Shown here: piece by piece, positions 42,385 through 50,636 of the stretch
How the letters are laid out: each line of letters starts with the position of its first letter
Numbering within the stretch: position 1 is the first letter of the stretch
NCBI RefSeq assembly: GCF_022829685.1
Contig: NZ_JAKSYE010000096.1
Span: forward strand, 108,945-172,944
Origin: Methylobacterium sp. E-045
GTDB taxonomy: Bacteria > Pseudomonadota > Alphaproteobacteria > Rhizobiales > Beijerinckiaceae
DNA: 64,000 nucleotides
Direction of reading: 5' to 3'
The notes under the pieces: generated by a model
What the model was told of the DNA's origin: nothing
What the model saw: the letters and a program-made list of their open reading frames with translations, nothing else
Database searches by the model: none
Translations under genes and position numbers: made by a program

Positions 42385-42612
42385 TGATCCTCACCTTCGA
42401 GCTCTATTGTATGAAACCCATCAGGCCGCGGCGACGACGGGAAGCTCGTCAAGGCGGGTCGTGTAGCGAGGCGACCGCATCTCGAACTTGGTCAACCATT
42501 CGCGCTTCGGTGCGAAGCCAGCGGCGCCCGGCACGACGGCGCTGCGTCCGAAACGACGATTGCAGGCATCGAGGGCTTCTATCAGAGCCGCCCCCATCTC
42601 GCGATCAACCTG
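42332..42612 (-). pseudogene. Duplicated 3' end of umuC
   Basis: Diverged copy of 24100-24380. Reading on the minus strand, 42421-42612 encodes DREMGAALIEALDACNRRFGRSAVVPGAAGFAPKREWLTKFEMRSPRYTTRLDELPVVAAA, which matches the UmuC C-terminus with few changes. No polymerase core precedes it. The copy interrupts the parD-like gene and ends abruptly at about 42612. Either a remnant of a second umuDC locus or a segmental copy. Confidence 0.85.
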
Positions 42613-42662
42613 ATGAAATAGAAGGACCCAGCTACGACTAGATGGGCAAGCAGACCTGCCCA

Positions 42663-42938
42663 CTACTCCATGGTATGGGAAAAGGGTCCGTCTGAGATCC
42701 CAACAGGAGACAGGTCTCCGAGAAGCCGACGCCCGCTCGTCAGGATCTGGATCGTATCCCGGCGACGGCATTCCCTTCGTGCTGTCTCCTCAAGATCGCG
42801 CAACGAAGAAACCAGCTCCTCGTGATTACGGTCGGGTTGGAGCAAAGCATCACCGACGCGGGTCGAGACACTCTGGTCGAGATCGCGCCAAAACTGAGGC
42901 GTCCGCTTCACGCTATTTATCATATTTTCAGAGACCAT
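42663..42938 (-). CDS. Small hypothetical protein, 91 aa
   Basis: Begins MVSENMINSVKRTPQFWRDLDQSVSTRVGDALLQ and continues as a charged helical protein (ELVSSLRDLEETARRECRRRDTIQIL). Amino-acid use is protein-like, and the upstream 42940-43060 stretch is AT-rich as for a promoter. No family recognised. It sits between the umuC remnant and a region of small frames. Confidence 0.4.
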   Translation of the reverse strand: MVSENMINSVKRTPQFWRDLDQSVSTRVGDALLQPDRNHEELVSSLRDLEETARRECRRRDTIQILTSGRRLLGDLSPVGISDGPFSHTME

Positions 42939-43243
42939 CTGTCGTTAGTGGTGCGACACCCGCAAACTAATGCCAGAGGTGTCCGGGTCTATGCTTAAAA
43001 AGACGTTTTTAAAATAAAATCGATAATTCGGAGATAATGAACACATCCCATCCTATGATCGTATTCTATGACAGGCGATTGGCTACGTTGCCAGACATGA
43101 CGCTGTCGAATGGTGTCGTGCCCGATGCGTAGTGGCTCGTTGCGAACGACGTCTCGCCGCCGTCGAGGGCGAACGACGTTTCACAGTCCCAATCCGCCCC
43201 TGTCCGAAGGGGCCTTAACAACGCATTTCGGGAGCGGCGGCGG

Positions 43244-43483
43244 ATGGAACAAGCACAACGGACAGCGAGCGGCCGATATCTCGACGAGCTCATCGCGCTC
43301 TTGGATGAGGAGCGGGACACAAGGCATCGCGCGCAACGGACCGAACTCGAAATCGCCCTCATCGCCTTACGAGACAAAGCAGCGTCCGGCGGCGCAAGCG
43401 AGCGGACGGTAGGCCTGATCAACACGGTGCAAGTCATGCTCGCCCTCCATGCGATGCCCGTCGGCATGGGCGCCATGCAATAG
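43244..43483 (+). CDS. Small hypothetical protein, 79 aa
   Basis: MEQAQRTASGRYLDELIALLDEERDTRHRAQRTELEIALIALRDKAASGG, strongly helical and charged, possibly a short coiled coil. CGGGAGCGGCGG lies before the ATG. It converges with the hybrid kinase gene on the other strand. No family recognised. Confidence 0.45.
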   Translation: MEQAQRTASGRYLDELIALLDEERDTRHRAQRTELEIALIALRDKAASGGASERTVGLINTVQVMLALHAMPVGMGAMQ

Positions 43484-43533
43484 ACCGACTTCGGCTTCGA
43501 TACCGGCGAGGCACGCGATACGCTCGACGCTCA

Positions 43534-45516
43534 TCACGGGTTTGTATGCTCTCCCACGGCGGAGCCGGGGATCTCTACCCGTCGATCCATCCAGAGCATG
43601 CCTTCGATCCTGGTCGCGAGCGCATCCAAAGCGAACGGCTTGATCATGATTTCCATGCCCGCCCCCATCCGGCCATTCCTGACGGCGGCGCTCGCGGCGT
43701 AGCCCGTCAGGAAAAGAACCTTCAGTCCTGGACTGTGTGCCCTTGCTGCGTCGGCAAGTTGACGCCCGTTCATTCCGCCGGGAAGGCCGACGTCGGTGAG
43801 GAGAAGATCGATGCGGACGCGAGACTCGACAATCCGCAGGCCGGACTGCCCGTCCCCGGCCTCCAGCACGACGTAGCCAAGCTCGGAGAGTAACTCGGCG
43901 ATCACCATCCTCACGGCGATCTCGTCCTCGACCACAAGCACGACCGTGCCCGCCTCGGCAGGCGCCGGGGTGGTCACCGAGCTGGCAACCTTCACGACGT
44001 CCGCCGACCCGAGATGGCGTGGTAGATAGATCGACACCACGGTACCCTGGCCGACCTCGCTACCCAGCAGGACGTGACCGCCCGATTGCTGGACGAAGCC
44101 GTAGATCATCGACAGGCCGAGGCCAGTCCCCTGACCGGTGGGCTTGGTCGTGAAGAACGGATCGAAGGCACGGGCGATCACGTCTGGGGCCATGCCGGTG
44201 CCCCCGTCCGTGACGAAGAGGCCCATGTACTCGCCCGCCGGAACCCTCGGCGGCACGGCGTCGGACCCGAGATACGTATCCGGAATAATCGTGTTCCGGG
44301 TCTCGATCATCAGGGGGCCGCCGTCGGGCATGGCGTCCCGTGCGTTGATGACGAGGTTGAGCATCGCGTTTTCTAGCTGGTTCGGATCGCACAGCGCCGG
44401 CCAAAGGTCGGTCGCGAGCCTGGTCTCCACCGCGATCCCCGGCCCGACCGTACGACTGAACAGATCCTCCATGCCCGCAACCAGCCGAGTGACGTCGGTC
44501 GCCTTGGGATCGAGCGTCTGGCGCCGCGAGAAGGCGAGGAGCCGGTGGGTGAGCGCGGCGGCCCGATCAACAGAGGTCATCGCAACGTCGACGTAGCGGT
44601 CGACCTCCGAAGTGCGCCCCTGCCTCAGGCGCGTCCGGATCAGTTCCAGGCTGCCGGAGATACCGGCCAGCAGGTTGTTGAAGTCGTGCGCCAGCCCCCC
44701 GGTCAATTGCCCGACGGCCTCCATCTTGAGTGATTGGCGCAGCGTCTCCTCGATCCGTCCGCGCTCCTCGGCCTCCGCGTGAAGCCTGGCATTGGCTTCT
44801 GTCAGCGCGCAGGTGCGCTCGGCGACGCGCTCCTCAAGTGCCGTTCGGCGACGCGCCTCGCCGTCCCGAACTTCGCCGATGACCCGAATCCGGTCGACCG
44901 CACCCGCAAGCAGGTTGGCGTAGCTGCGCAGGAAGAGGGTATCACTCTCGGTAAACTGGCGGGGAACATGGCTGTCGATTTGAAGGATGCCGAACGGCGG
45001 TTTCCCGTGACCGCCGATGATGAGGACGTTGGCCACCGCCTTGACGTTGTTGTCGATCAGGAACTGCGAGTATCGAAACCGGGTCTCCTTCGCGATGTCG
45101 GGCGAGATCATGGGCTCGCCGGTCCGTAGCGCATGACCTTCAGAGGTGTCGTGCTCGGCGGTGATGGTCGCCTTGCCGATGACACCCTCCTTCCACCCGA
45201 CCCCCGCACGAACGCGAAGCGTTTTCCCGTCCGGCTGGAGCTCGACGACCTTGGCGAGGTCGGTCCCGAGGGCCTGGCCAGCAAGGCGGCAAGCCTCCGT
45301 CAGGATCTGGTTGAGATCGTCAGATCGAAGGGCGAGTTCCCCGAACCGCGCGAGCGTCGTTTGCTGGCGGAGAAGCTCCTGCAGGTTGTTCCTACCGGTC
45401 TTGTTCAAAAACCCTTCCTCGGCGTGGTCGGCGATGTCGTCGGACACGATCCCGATGACGGTCCGGGCTTCGGCGGCTCCGGTGATGCCAATGTCGTTGA
45501 TGTTCGAATTTCTCAC
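43534..45516 (-). CDS. Hybrid histidine kinase (GAF-HisKA-HATPase-REC)
   Basis: 660 residues if the GTG at 45516 is used; the frame extends further upstream but that part overlaps the end region of the next gene and looks non-coding. A GAF domain covers about residues 45-215 (LARFGELALRSDDLNQILTEACRLAGQALGTDLAKVVEL, ADTLFLRSYANLLAGAV). Then a coiled linker, H-box GGLAHDFNNLLAG, N-box NLVINARDAMPDGG, G2 GQGTGLGLSMIYG, and a C-terminal receiver VVLVVEDEIAVRMV with acceptor Asp in LLLTDVGLPGG. Soluble; a probable redox or small-ligand sensor. Confidence 0.88.
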   Translation of the reverse strand: MRNSNINDIGITGAAEARTVIGIVSDDIADHAEEGFLNKTGRNNLQELLRQQTTLARFGELALRSDDLNQILTEACRLAGQALGTDLAKVVELQPDGKTLRVRAGVGWKEGVIGKATITAEHDTSEGHALRTGEPMISPDIAKETRFRYSQFLIDNNVKAVANVLIIGGHGKPPFGILQIDSHVPRQFTESDTLFLRSYANLLAGAVDRIRVIGEVRDGEARRRTALEERVAERTCALTEANARLHAEAEERGRIEETLRQSLKMEAVGQLTGGLAHDFNNLLAGISGSLELIRTRLRQGRTSEVDRYVDVAMTSVDRAAALTHRLLAFSRRQTLDPKATDVTRLVAGMEDLFSRTVGPGIAVETRLATDLWPALCDPNQLENAMLNLVINARDAMPDGGPLMIETRNTIIPDTYLGSDAVPPRVPAGEYMGLFVTDGGTGMAPDVIARAFDPFFTTKPTGQGTGLGLSMIYGFVQQSGGHVLLGSEVGQGTVVSIYLPRHLGSADVVKVASSVTTPAPAEAGTVVLVVEDEIAVRMVIAELLSELGYVVLEAGDGQSGLRIVESRVRIDLLLTDVGLPGGMNGRQLADAARAHSPGLKVLFLTGYAASAAVRNGRMGAGMEIMIKPFALDALATRIEGMLWMDRRVEIPGSAVGEHTNP

Positions 45517-45595
45517 CGCGTGCTCCAGTGCCGACTTGCAGGCATTCCCGCGTTCGTGGCTCGATCTCGACCACGCGACCCATTCCCGAAACAAG

Positions 45596-46231
45596 CTATC
45601 CGACCAAGACCACGGCCTTCCTGACGTAGGAGCCGTTCTCGATGTGCTGGACGAGAAAGTGCGCGACGTCGGCACGCGGGATCAGGCCATTCCGCCATGA
45701 GGATGGTTCGTCGAGTACCCGATACCGCCCCGTGGACGCGCCGCTCGTCAGGACGCCTGGACGGACCAGCGTCCAATCCAGTCCGCTCTTGCGGATGCGG
45801 ATCTCCTGGGCATCCTTGTCGTCGTAGGCACGGCCGAACACGAGGCGGAACGGAACGAGTTGCAGAAAGCCGATCGCCTCCTTGCTGTCGCCAGTGCCGA
45901 AACCAGTGACCGACATGAGACGACGCGCGCCCGCTTTCTCCATCGCCGGCACCAGCACGTTGGTCGCATCCGAGAACAAACGAACCGGCTTGAACATGTC
46001 GAGGAATGGGACGCCAAGCGCCTGGACGACCGCATCGACACCATCGAGTGCCGCCTCGACATCCGCCACCTTCAGGGCGTCGCCCGTGAACCGCTCCAGG
46101 TTTCCGTCGGTCAGGTCGATCCTAGCCGCCGAACGGGCGAAGGCGCGTACGCGGTGGCCGGCCGCAAGGGCGGCCTTCACCGTTTCCAGGCCGATGCCGT
46201 TGCTGGCGCCGATGACGAGCACATGGGCCAT
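45596..46231 (-). CDS. NAD(P)H-binding (NmrA/SDR-a5-like) protein
   Basis: 211 residues from the ATG at 46231, with AGGAGCC upstream. Rossmann motif HVLVIGASNGIGLETVKAALAAGHRVRAFARSAARI and later RLMSVTGFGTGDSKE, YDDKDAQEIRIRKSGLDWTLVRPGVLTSG are typical of atypical SDR flavin-reductase/NmrA-like proteins. It follows the molybdopterin oxidoreductase gene by about 80 bp on the same strand and may be its operon member. Confidence 0.82.
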   Translation of the reverse strand: MAHVLVIGASNGIGLETVKAALAAGHRVRAFARSAARIDLTDGNLERFTGDALKVADVEAALDGVDAVVQALGVPFLDMFKPVRLFSDATNVLVPAMEKAGARRLMSVTGFGTGDSKEAIGFLQLVPFRLVFGRAYDDKDAQEIRIRKSGLDWTLVRPGVLTSGASTGRYRVLDEPSSWRNGLIPRADVAHFLVQHIENGSYVRKAVVLVG

Positions 46232-46309
46232 GCGAGGCTCCTGGGAGAAGGACTGGGAAGGGACGGACCGGGTGGAAGCCCCGGCCATGCGAGCCGATCC
46301 GGATCGCGG

Positions 46310-47230
46310 TCAGATTCCGGCGTACCAGGCGTAGCCCTGGTCTTCCCAGTAGCCGCCCTTGCCCTCGCCGATGTCGGCGAAGCTCTCGACCATCTCGATG
46401 CGCATGACGTACTTGGCCTGCTTGTAGCCTAGGTTGCGTTCGAGACGCAGGCGTAAGGGCGCCCCATGCGCGACGGGCAGGGTCTTGCCGTTCATTTCGT
46501 AGGCGAGGATCGTCTGCGGATGGTAGGCGTCGACGAGGTCGATGCTCTCGTAGAAACGCACGGGTTCGGCCGTGCCGGCCTCCTCGGCCGGCGCCTCGTC
46601 GGATCGGTCGCCTGTGTCCTGTGTGGCGTCGGCACCGGCGGCCTTCTTCGTCATGTTCGGGTTCGGGTTGGCGACGGGAGCCTCGGCGCCGCCGGTGGCC
46701 TCGGCGTCCGCAGGCTCGCCCTGATCCATCGTGTCGGCGCAGTGGAACACGATGTAGCGGGCGTTCGGCTTGAGGACGGCACGCTGGAGGAGCTCCAAGA
46801 GCGGCACGCCGGTCCATTTGCCAATGCAGCTCCAGCCCTCGACGCAGTCGTGTCGAGTGATCTGGGTCCGGGCGGGCAGCTTGCGAAGGTCGGCCAGGGA
46901 AATCTTGAAGGGCTTCTCGACGAGCCCTCCGACTTCCAGTTGGAAGCCCGCGAACTTGCGCTTCACGAGGGCTTTGTAGGCTTTGTCCGGCGGGTCCTCG
47001 GTGCCGTTCGGCTTGAAGAACGGAGAGATGTCCGCCTCGGCGTATTCCGGCGCGAGGGTTCGCTCGGTCAGCAGCAGGCGCTGAACGAACTGGTTGGCGT
47101 CCTCGCCGGTCGCCAGCGTGCGCTTGAACCAACCCATCTCACCCAGGCGGTCGCAGCCGCCCAGCACGGTGGCTCCCAGCGCACCCGTGGCACCGAGCAG
47201 GATCGAGCGTCGACTGGGGAGGCGGATCAT
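46310..47230 (-). CDS. Molybdopterin oxidoreductase of the sulfite-oxidase/MsrP fold, Tat-exported
   Basis: 306 residues. Tat signal SRRSILLGATGALGATVLGGC, whose LGGC is also a lipobox, so it is likely exported folded and lipid-anchored. The Moco-ligand cysteine is in RHDCVEGWSCIGKWTGVPL. A low-complexity insert (about residues 185-230, rich in Ala, Glu, Pro) separates the two halves of the fold; the C-terminus has LPVAHGAPLRLRLERNLGYKQAKYVMRIE. It overlaps by 4 bp (ATGA) with the cytochrome b gene, the expected electron donor. Members include methionine-sulfoxide reductase MsrP and sulfite dehydrogenase-like enzymes; the neighbouring Met-rich peptide favours a methionine-sulfoxide role here (inference). 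Confidence 0.85.
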   Translation of the reverse strand: MIRLPSRRSILLGATGALGATVLGGCDRLGEMGWFKRTLATGEDANQFVQRLLLTERTLAPEYAEADISPFFKPNGTEDPPDKAYKALVKRKFAGFQLEVGGLVEKPFKISLADLRKLPARTQITRHDCVEGWSCIGKWTGVPLLELLQRAVLKPNARYIVFHCADTMDQGEPADAEATGGAEAPVANPNPNMTKKAAGADATQDTGDRSDEAPAEEAGTAEPVRFYESIDLVDAYHPQTILAYEMNGKTLPVAHGAPLRLRLERNLGYKQAKYVMRIEMVESFADIGEGKGGYWEDQGYAWYAGI

Positions 47231-48114
47231 GCGGCTTCCCCCGCCCGGTCGGTGACGGGTGCCGGCTCGACCTGGCGCTCGATCACGAACCAGCCGGTGA
47301 GCATGCCGCGCATGTTGTTCCAGAAGCCCGAGAGCAGGACCAGGGCGACGTGGACCACCACGAACAGGACGAGGAGGTTGGCGACGATGAAGTGCACCGT
47401 ACGCGCCGATTGCCGGCCGCCGAACATCGTCAGCAGGAAGGGGGCGGCCGCGTCCATCGCCGGCGACATCGCGAGGCCTGCCAGCACCTGCACCGGGAGG
47501 AGGACTAGGATGACGGCGACGTAGGTGAGCTTCTGGATGACGTTGTAGCGCTTGGCCTCGTTGCCTTGCGGGAACCGAAGCGTCAGGTGCTCCCAGATCG
47601 ACGCCCCGAAGTGGCGGATCTGGTCGCGCGATGGGATCAACCGGAACCGAAGCTGACCACTGAGGACGCCGTAGAGCAGGTAGGCGAGCCCGTTGAGGAC
47701 GAAGGCCCAGGCGAAGAAGAAGTGCCAGCTGCGTCCCCCGGTTAGGTCCTGCTCGCTTGGAAGGGTCAACCAGGATGGGAAACCACGGTCGGCCGGCTGG
47801 CCGTCGGCACCGGTCGAGGAACCGAGGAAGCCGGTTGTGTCGAAGGCATGCCCCAGCACCGTGGTCACGCCCTTCGGCGGATCGTCCTCGCTCGATGCCA
47901 TCGACATCAGCGGCGTGTCGAAGGTCGAGACCTTGCCCCAGTACAGGGCCGGGTGGGCGTTGAAGATCTGCAGGCCGCTCATGAGCAGGACCAGCAGGGT
48001 TAGGGCGTTCACCCAATGCGCGATCCGGATGACGAGGGGGTGCCGGAACATCCAACGGCGACGTTCAGTCTCGCCGACTTCGGGGGCGGATCGCGTGAGA
48101 TAGGTACGGGGCAC
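47227..48114 (-). CDS. Cytochrome b561-type membrane protein
   Basis: 295 residues with four main membrane helices. Haem-ligand His candidates are visible in RHPLVIRIAHWVNALTLLVLLMSG (helix 1), RSWHFFFAWAFVLNGLAYLLYG, and RTVHFIVANLLVLFVVVHVALVL. This is the diheme b-type cytochrome often coupled to exported molybdopterin oxidoreductases. It would carry quinol electrons to the periplasmic subunit encoded by the overlapping downstream gene. The Met-rich peptide gene lies 73 bp upstream on the same strand. Confidence 0.87.
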   Translation of the reverse strand: MPRTYLTRSAPEVGETERRRWMFRHPLVIRIAHWVNALTLLVLLMSGLQIFNAHPALYWGKVSTFDTPLMSMASSEDDPPKGVTTVLGHAFDTTGFLGSSTGADGQPADRGFPSWLTLPSEQDLTGGRSWHFFFAWAFVLNGLAYLLYGVLSGQLRFRLIPSRDQIRHFGASIWEHLTLRFPQGNEAKRYNVIQKLTYVAVILVLLPVQVLAGLAMSPAMDAAAPFLLTMFGGRQSARTVHFIVANLLVLFVVVHVALVLLSGFWNNMRGMLTGWFVIERQVEPAPVTDRAGEAA

Positions 48115-48187
48115 GCTGCCTCCTCCGAGACCGATAATAGGGTCGGGAGGCCCGGATAGGGCCTCCCGTTTCGATGGTCGGCGTGGA

Positions 48188-48403
48188 TCACATGCCGCGG
48201 TTCATCATCCGCTTCTTCATCATCTGGCGCTTCATCATGCGCTTCTTCATCATCATGCGGTCGCCCTGCATCATGCGGACCTGGGTCATGCCGGCGTTGT
48301 CGCCCTGCATTCCGTTGGGTCCCATCGGAGCCGCCGTGGCGCCGCCGACCGCGATGCCGCCGAGGAGGGTGGCGGCAACGAGTGCGAAGGTGATCTTCTT
48401 CAT
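48188..48403 (-). CDS. Secreted methionine-rich peptide (MrpX-like by composition)
   Basis: 71 residues: a clear signal peptide (residues 1-25, MKKITFALVAATLLGGIAVGG then ATAA) and a 46-residue mature peptide of which 15 residues are Met, mostly as MM or MMM pairs between Lys and Arg (MMMKKRMMKRQMMKKRMM). It has no Cys. It lies first in a minus-strand set with a cytochrome b and a Tat-exported MsrP-fold enzyme. In Azospira a Met-rich periplasmic peptide (MrpX) works with a methionine-sulfoxide reductase to scavenge hypochlorite; the layout here suggests an analogous system. Copper binding through Met pairs is the main alternative. Confidence 0.8.
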   Translation of the reverse strand: MKKITFALVAATLLGGIAVGGATAAPMGPNGMQGDNAGMTQVRMMQGDRMMMKKRMMKRQMMKKRMMNRGM

Positions 48404-48502
48404 GTGTATTGATCCGGTTGTAGAAGTTTCGTTTTAGACATCTAGCAAAGTATTATATTCTTATATGGTTCCGCACGAAATGAATTTTCATTGCGGAAGT
48501 AC

Positions 48503-48554
48503 GCATAAATCATAGTTATTTGATCGCATTCCATTTGAATTGCGTGATTTATGC
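48503..48554. promoter_or_regulatory. Inverted repeat GCATAAATCA / TGATTTATGC upstream of the Met-rich gene
   Basis: Two 10-bp perfect arms (48503-48512 and 48545-48554) separated by 32 bp in an AT-rich 270-bp intergenic region. A shorter dyad TTCCGC/GCGGAA lies beside it at about 48470-48497. They probably mark control sites for the Met-rich peptide operon; no cognate regulator assigned, though two Crp-type genes are nearby. Confidence 0.4.
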
Positions 48555-48675
48555 ATACCTTGATTTGTACGGATCGATTAGGGTCGTAGTTTCAAGCCGA
48601 AGGTTCAAAATGGATATTATTTTATATTGTCGCCTTAGTCCGGAGCAGGGCCGATTTACGGGTGAGGCGAACGCC

Positions 48676-48939
48676 TTATCCCCGAAGGTGATGGCGCATC
48701 CAGCGGGTCGCATCGTCGAGACTTCCGAACGTCGGGGCGAGGTGCACCCTCAGCGGTCCCAGCGCCACCTCCACGAACCAGTCGCCCTCCTGCTCGTGTT
48801 CGGGCGTGGCGAGTTTCACAAGGACCGCGACCAGCATCCCGTTCGCCATCACGAGCATCCCGTCCCGGTCGTCGCTCCCGGTGTCGATGGCGATGGGCTG
48901 CATCGTGACCAGTGTCTCGACGTTGCCGTGCCCTGGCAC
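48676..48939 (-). CDS. Small hypothetical protein behind a Crp-type regulator, 87 aa
   Basis: GTG start at 48939, just 2 bp after the stop of the Crp-type gene, with GGAGGT overlapping that stop as ribosome site. The product contains MQPIAIDTGSDDRDGMLVMANGMLVAVLVKLATPEHEQEGDWFVEVALGPLRVHLAPTFGSLDDATRWM, an alpha-beta pattern with plausible codon use. Not a family I recognise; recurrent small partners of this kind follow regulators in methylobacteria. Confidence 0.6.
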   Translation of the reverse strand: MPGHGNVETLVTMQPIAIDTGSDDRDGMLVMANGMLVAVLVKLATPEHEQEGDWFVEVALGPLRVHLAPTFGSLDDATRWMRHHLRG

Positions 48940-48941
48940 GG

Positions 48942-49706
48942 CTAACCTCCCTGCGATTGGCTGGCCCAGATGACGCTGCGCCGGTCGACCCAGCGCGCGT
49001 TCTTGAGATGGAGGTAGTTCGGGTTGAACTTGCAGAAGTCCTTCAGGCGCTCGATGTCGAGGATGGTCAGGACCCTGTTCCTGAGCGTGATCAGGCCCAT
49101 GCCTCGGAGGTCGCGGAGCGTTCGGTGCACGTGGACGTTCGAGAGCCCCATCGTGTCGGCGATGTCGGTCTGCGTGAACGGAAACGCGTAGCTGTCGTCC
49201 TTGGAGTGGCCCACCGCTTCCAGGCGCGCATGAAGCTCGCAGATGAGGTGGGCGATGCGCTCGTCGGCGGCACGGGCCCCCATGTTGACCAGCCATTCCC
49301 GCAGGACGGCTTCGTCGACGAGGGCGCACCACCAGAAGGCCTTGGTGATCCGGGGGGACTCCGCCGTGATGTCCTCGATGGACTGGCGCGGGATGTCCAC
49401 GACCTGGCACTGCGAGATCGTGCCGATGTTGTGGTCCATCTGGTCAAGGATGAACACGTTGAGGTCGCAAAAATCGCCCGGGACGAGGTAGGCCATGATC
49501 TGGCGCCGGCCGTCGGCCAGAACCTTATAGCGGCAAGCGAAGCCGTCGAGGATGAGGTGGACGTTGTCGGGCGGGTCGCCCTCCCGGGCGAGGTCGACAT
49601 GGGCGCCGACCTGTCGGACCCTCGGCACCAACGCGTTCAGCGCCCGCCGGTCCGCATCGGACAGCGTCTCGTAACTCTCCAGCTTCCGGATCAGCGCATG
49701 CTGCAT
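48942..49706 (-). CDS. Crp/Fnr-family regulator 1
   Basis: 254 residues from the ATG at 49706 (MQHALIRKLESYETLSDADRRALNAL). Cyclic-nucleotide-type sensor fold (LILDGFACRYKVLADGRRQIMAYLVPGDFCDL) and a C-terminal winged helix with the recognition helix in FTQTDIADTMGLSNVHVHRTLRDLRGMGLITLRNRVLTI. No N-terminal Fe-S cysteine set of FNR is seen. It is divergent from the second Crp-type gene, and cotranscribed with the 87-residue gene. Confidence 0.9.
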   Translation of the reverse strand: MQHALIRKLESYETLSDADRRALNALVPRVRQVGAHVDLAREGDPPDNVHLILDGFACRYKVLADGRRQIMAYLVPGDFCDLNVFILDQMDHNIGTISQCQVVDIPRQSIEDITAESPRITKAFWWCALVDEAVLREWLVNMGARAADERIAHLICELHARLEAVGHSKDDSYAFPFTQTDIADTMGLSNVHVHRTLRDLRGMGLITLRNRVLTILDIERLKDFCKFNPNYLHLKNARWVDRRSVIWASQSQGG

Positions 49707-49886
49707 CAAGCCATTTCTTTTCAGGCGGATGGCTGATCGTAGGTCCGAAATACGACCTCCGTCCAATCATAGGATGGGTTCCGGCTCGAATTACCTATGT
49801 TCCCCTGTCAATCGGCGGATGCAGGGCGCATGGTGGCGGAAGTGGTCGAGGCTCCGCGCCCCCCCCGTCCCAACGAGGACGGAACC

Positions 49887-50597
49887 GTGCCAAGGCCCAT
49901 CCAGGATCAATGCCGGAACCATCTGCTTTCAATTCTGATCCCTGACGATTTCGCACTGTTAAGACAGCACCTCGACATCGGTCCCCTTGCCGTGGGTGAG
50001 GTCCTGATCGCGGCCGATACCGCCATCCCCCGGGTCTGGTTCGTCGAGCAGGGTGTCGTCTCCATCATCGCGGCGTCCGCGGACGCCGGGCAGATCGAGC
50101 TTGGATTGGTCGGACGGGAAGGCATGGTGGGTGTGCCGGTCCTGCTCGACGCGGGCCGCACCCCCGACGAGGGGCGCGTCCAGATGGCCGGGATGGCCTG
50201 GTCGATGCCGGCGGACTGTTTGCGGGCGACCCTGATCGACAGTCCCCGTCTCCACAGAAGCTTGCTTCGATACGCCCAGGTCGCCAACGTCCAGGTCGCT
50301 TCGACGGCGCTTGCCAACGGACGCTTCAAGCTGGAGCAACGTCTCGCGCGCTGGCTGCTGATGTGCCACGACCGCGTCGATGGGGACATGCTTCCGACGA
50401 CCCACCGCTTCCTGTCTTTGATGTTGGGGGTCAACCGCACCGGACTGACGGCGGCCGTGGCGACCCTTGAACGCGCGCATGTCATAGCGACGAGGCGTGG
50501 CACCATCACTGTGCGAAGCCGGGCGATGCTGCTCAGGCTGGCGGGATCGTCCTACGGCGTGCCAGAAGCAGAATACGCGCGGCTCGTCGATGGCTAG
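49887..50597 (+). CDS. Crp/Fnr-family regulator 2
   Basis: 236 residues from the GTG at 49887, chosen for GAGGA 8 bp upstream and for the typical family length; in-frame ATGs lie further upstream. Sensor domain LDIGPLAVGEVLIAADTAIPRVWFVEQGVVSIIA...GLVGREGMVGVPVLL and a winged helix with LSLMLGVNRTGLTAAVATLERAHVIATRRGTITV. The GREGMVG motif marks the subgroup of Crp-like proteins common in Rhizobiales. Effector unknown. Confidence 0.88.
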   Translation: MPRPIQDQCRNHLLSILIPDDFALLRQHLDIGPLAVGEVLIAADTAIPRVWFVEQGVVSIIAASADAGQIELGLVGREGMVGVPVLLDAGRTPDEGRVQMAGMAWSMPADCLRATLIDSPRLHRSLLRYAQVANVQVASTALANGRFKLEQRLARWLLMCHDRVDGDMLPTTHRFLSLMLGVNRTGLTAAVATLERAHVIATRRGTITVRSRAMLLRLAGSSYGVPEAEYARLVDG

Positions 50598-50636
50598 GCG
50601 AAACGAATTCGTGCGCGGCATCGGCTCGGCCGACGC

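Noticed and set aside
46310..48055. Single 581-codon frame covering the molybdopterin gene and most of the cytochrome gene
   Set aside because: Only the last 306 codons, from the Tat-signal ATG at 47230, are a protein; the first part is an off-frame reading of the cytochrome b gene.
48520..48945. Plus-strand frame of 141 codons
   Set aside because: It covers the inverted repeats and is antisense to the 87-aa gene; no motifs.
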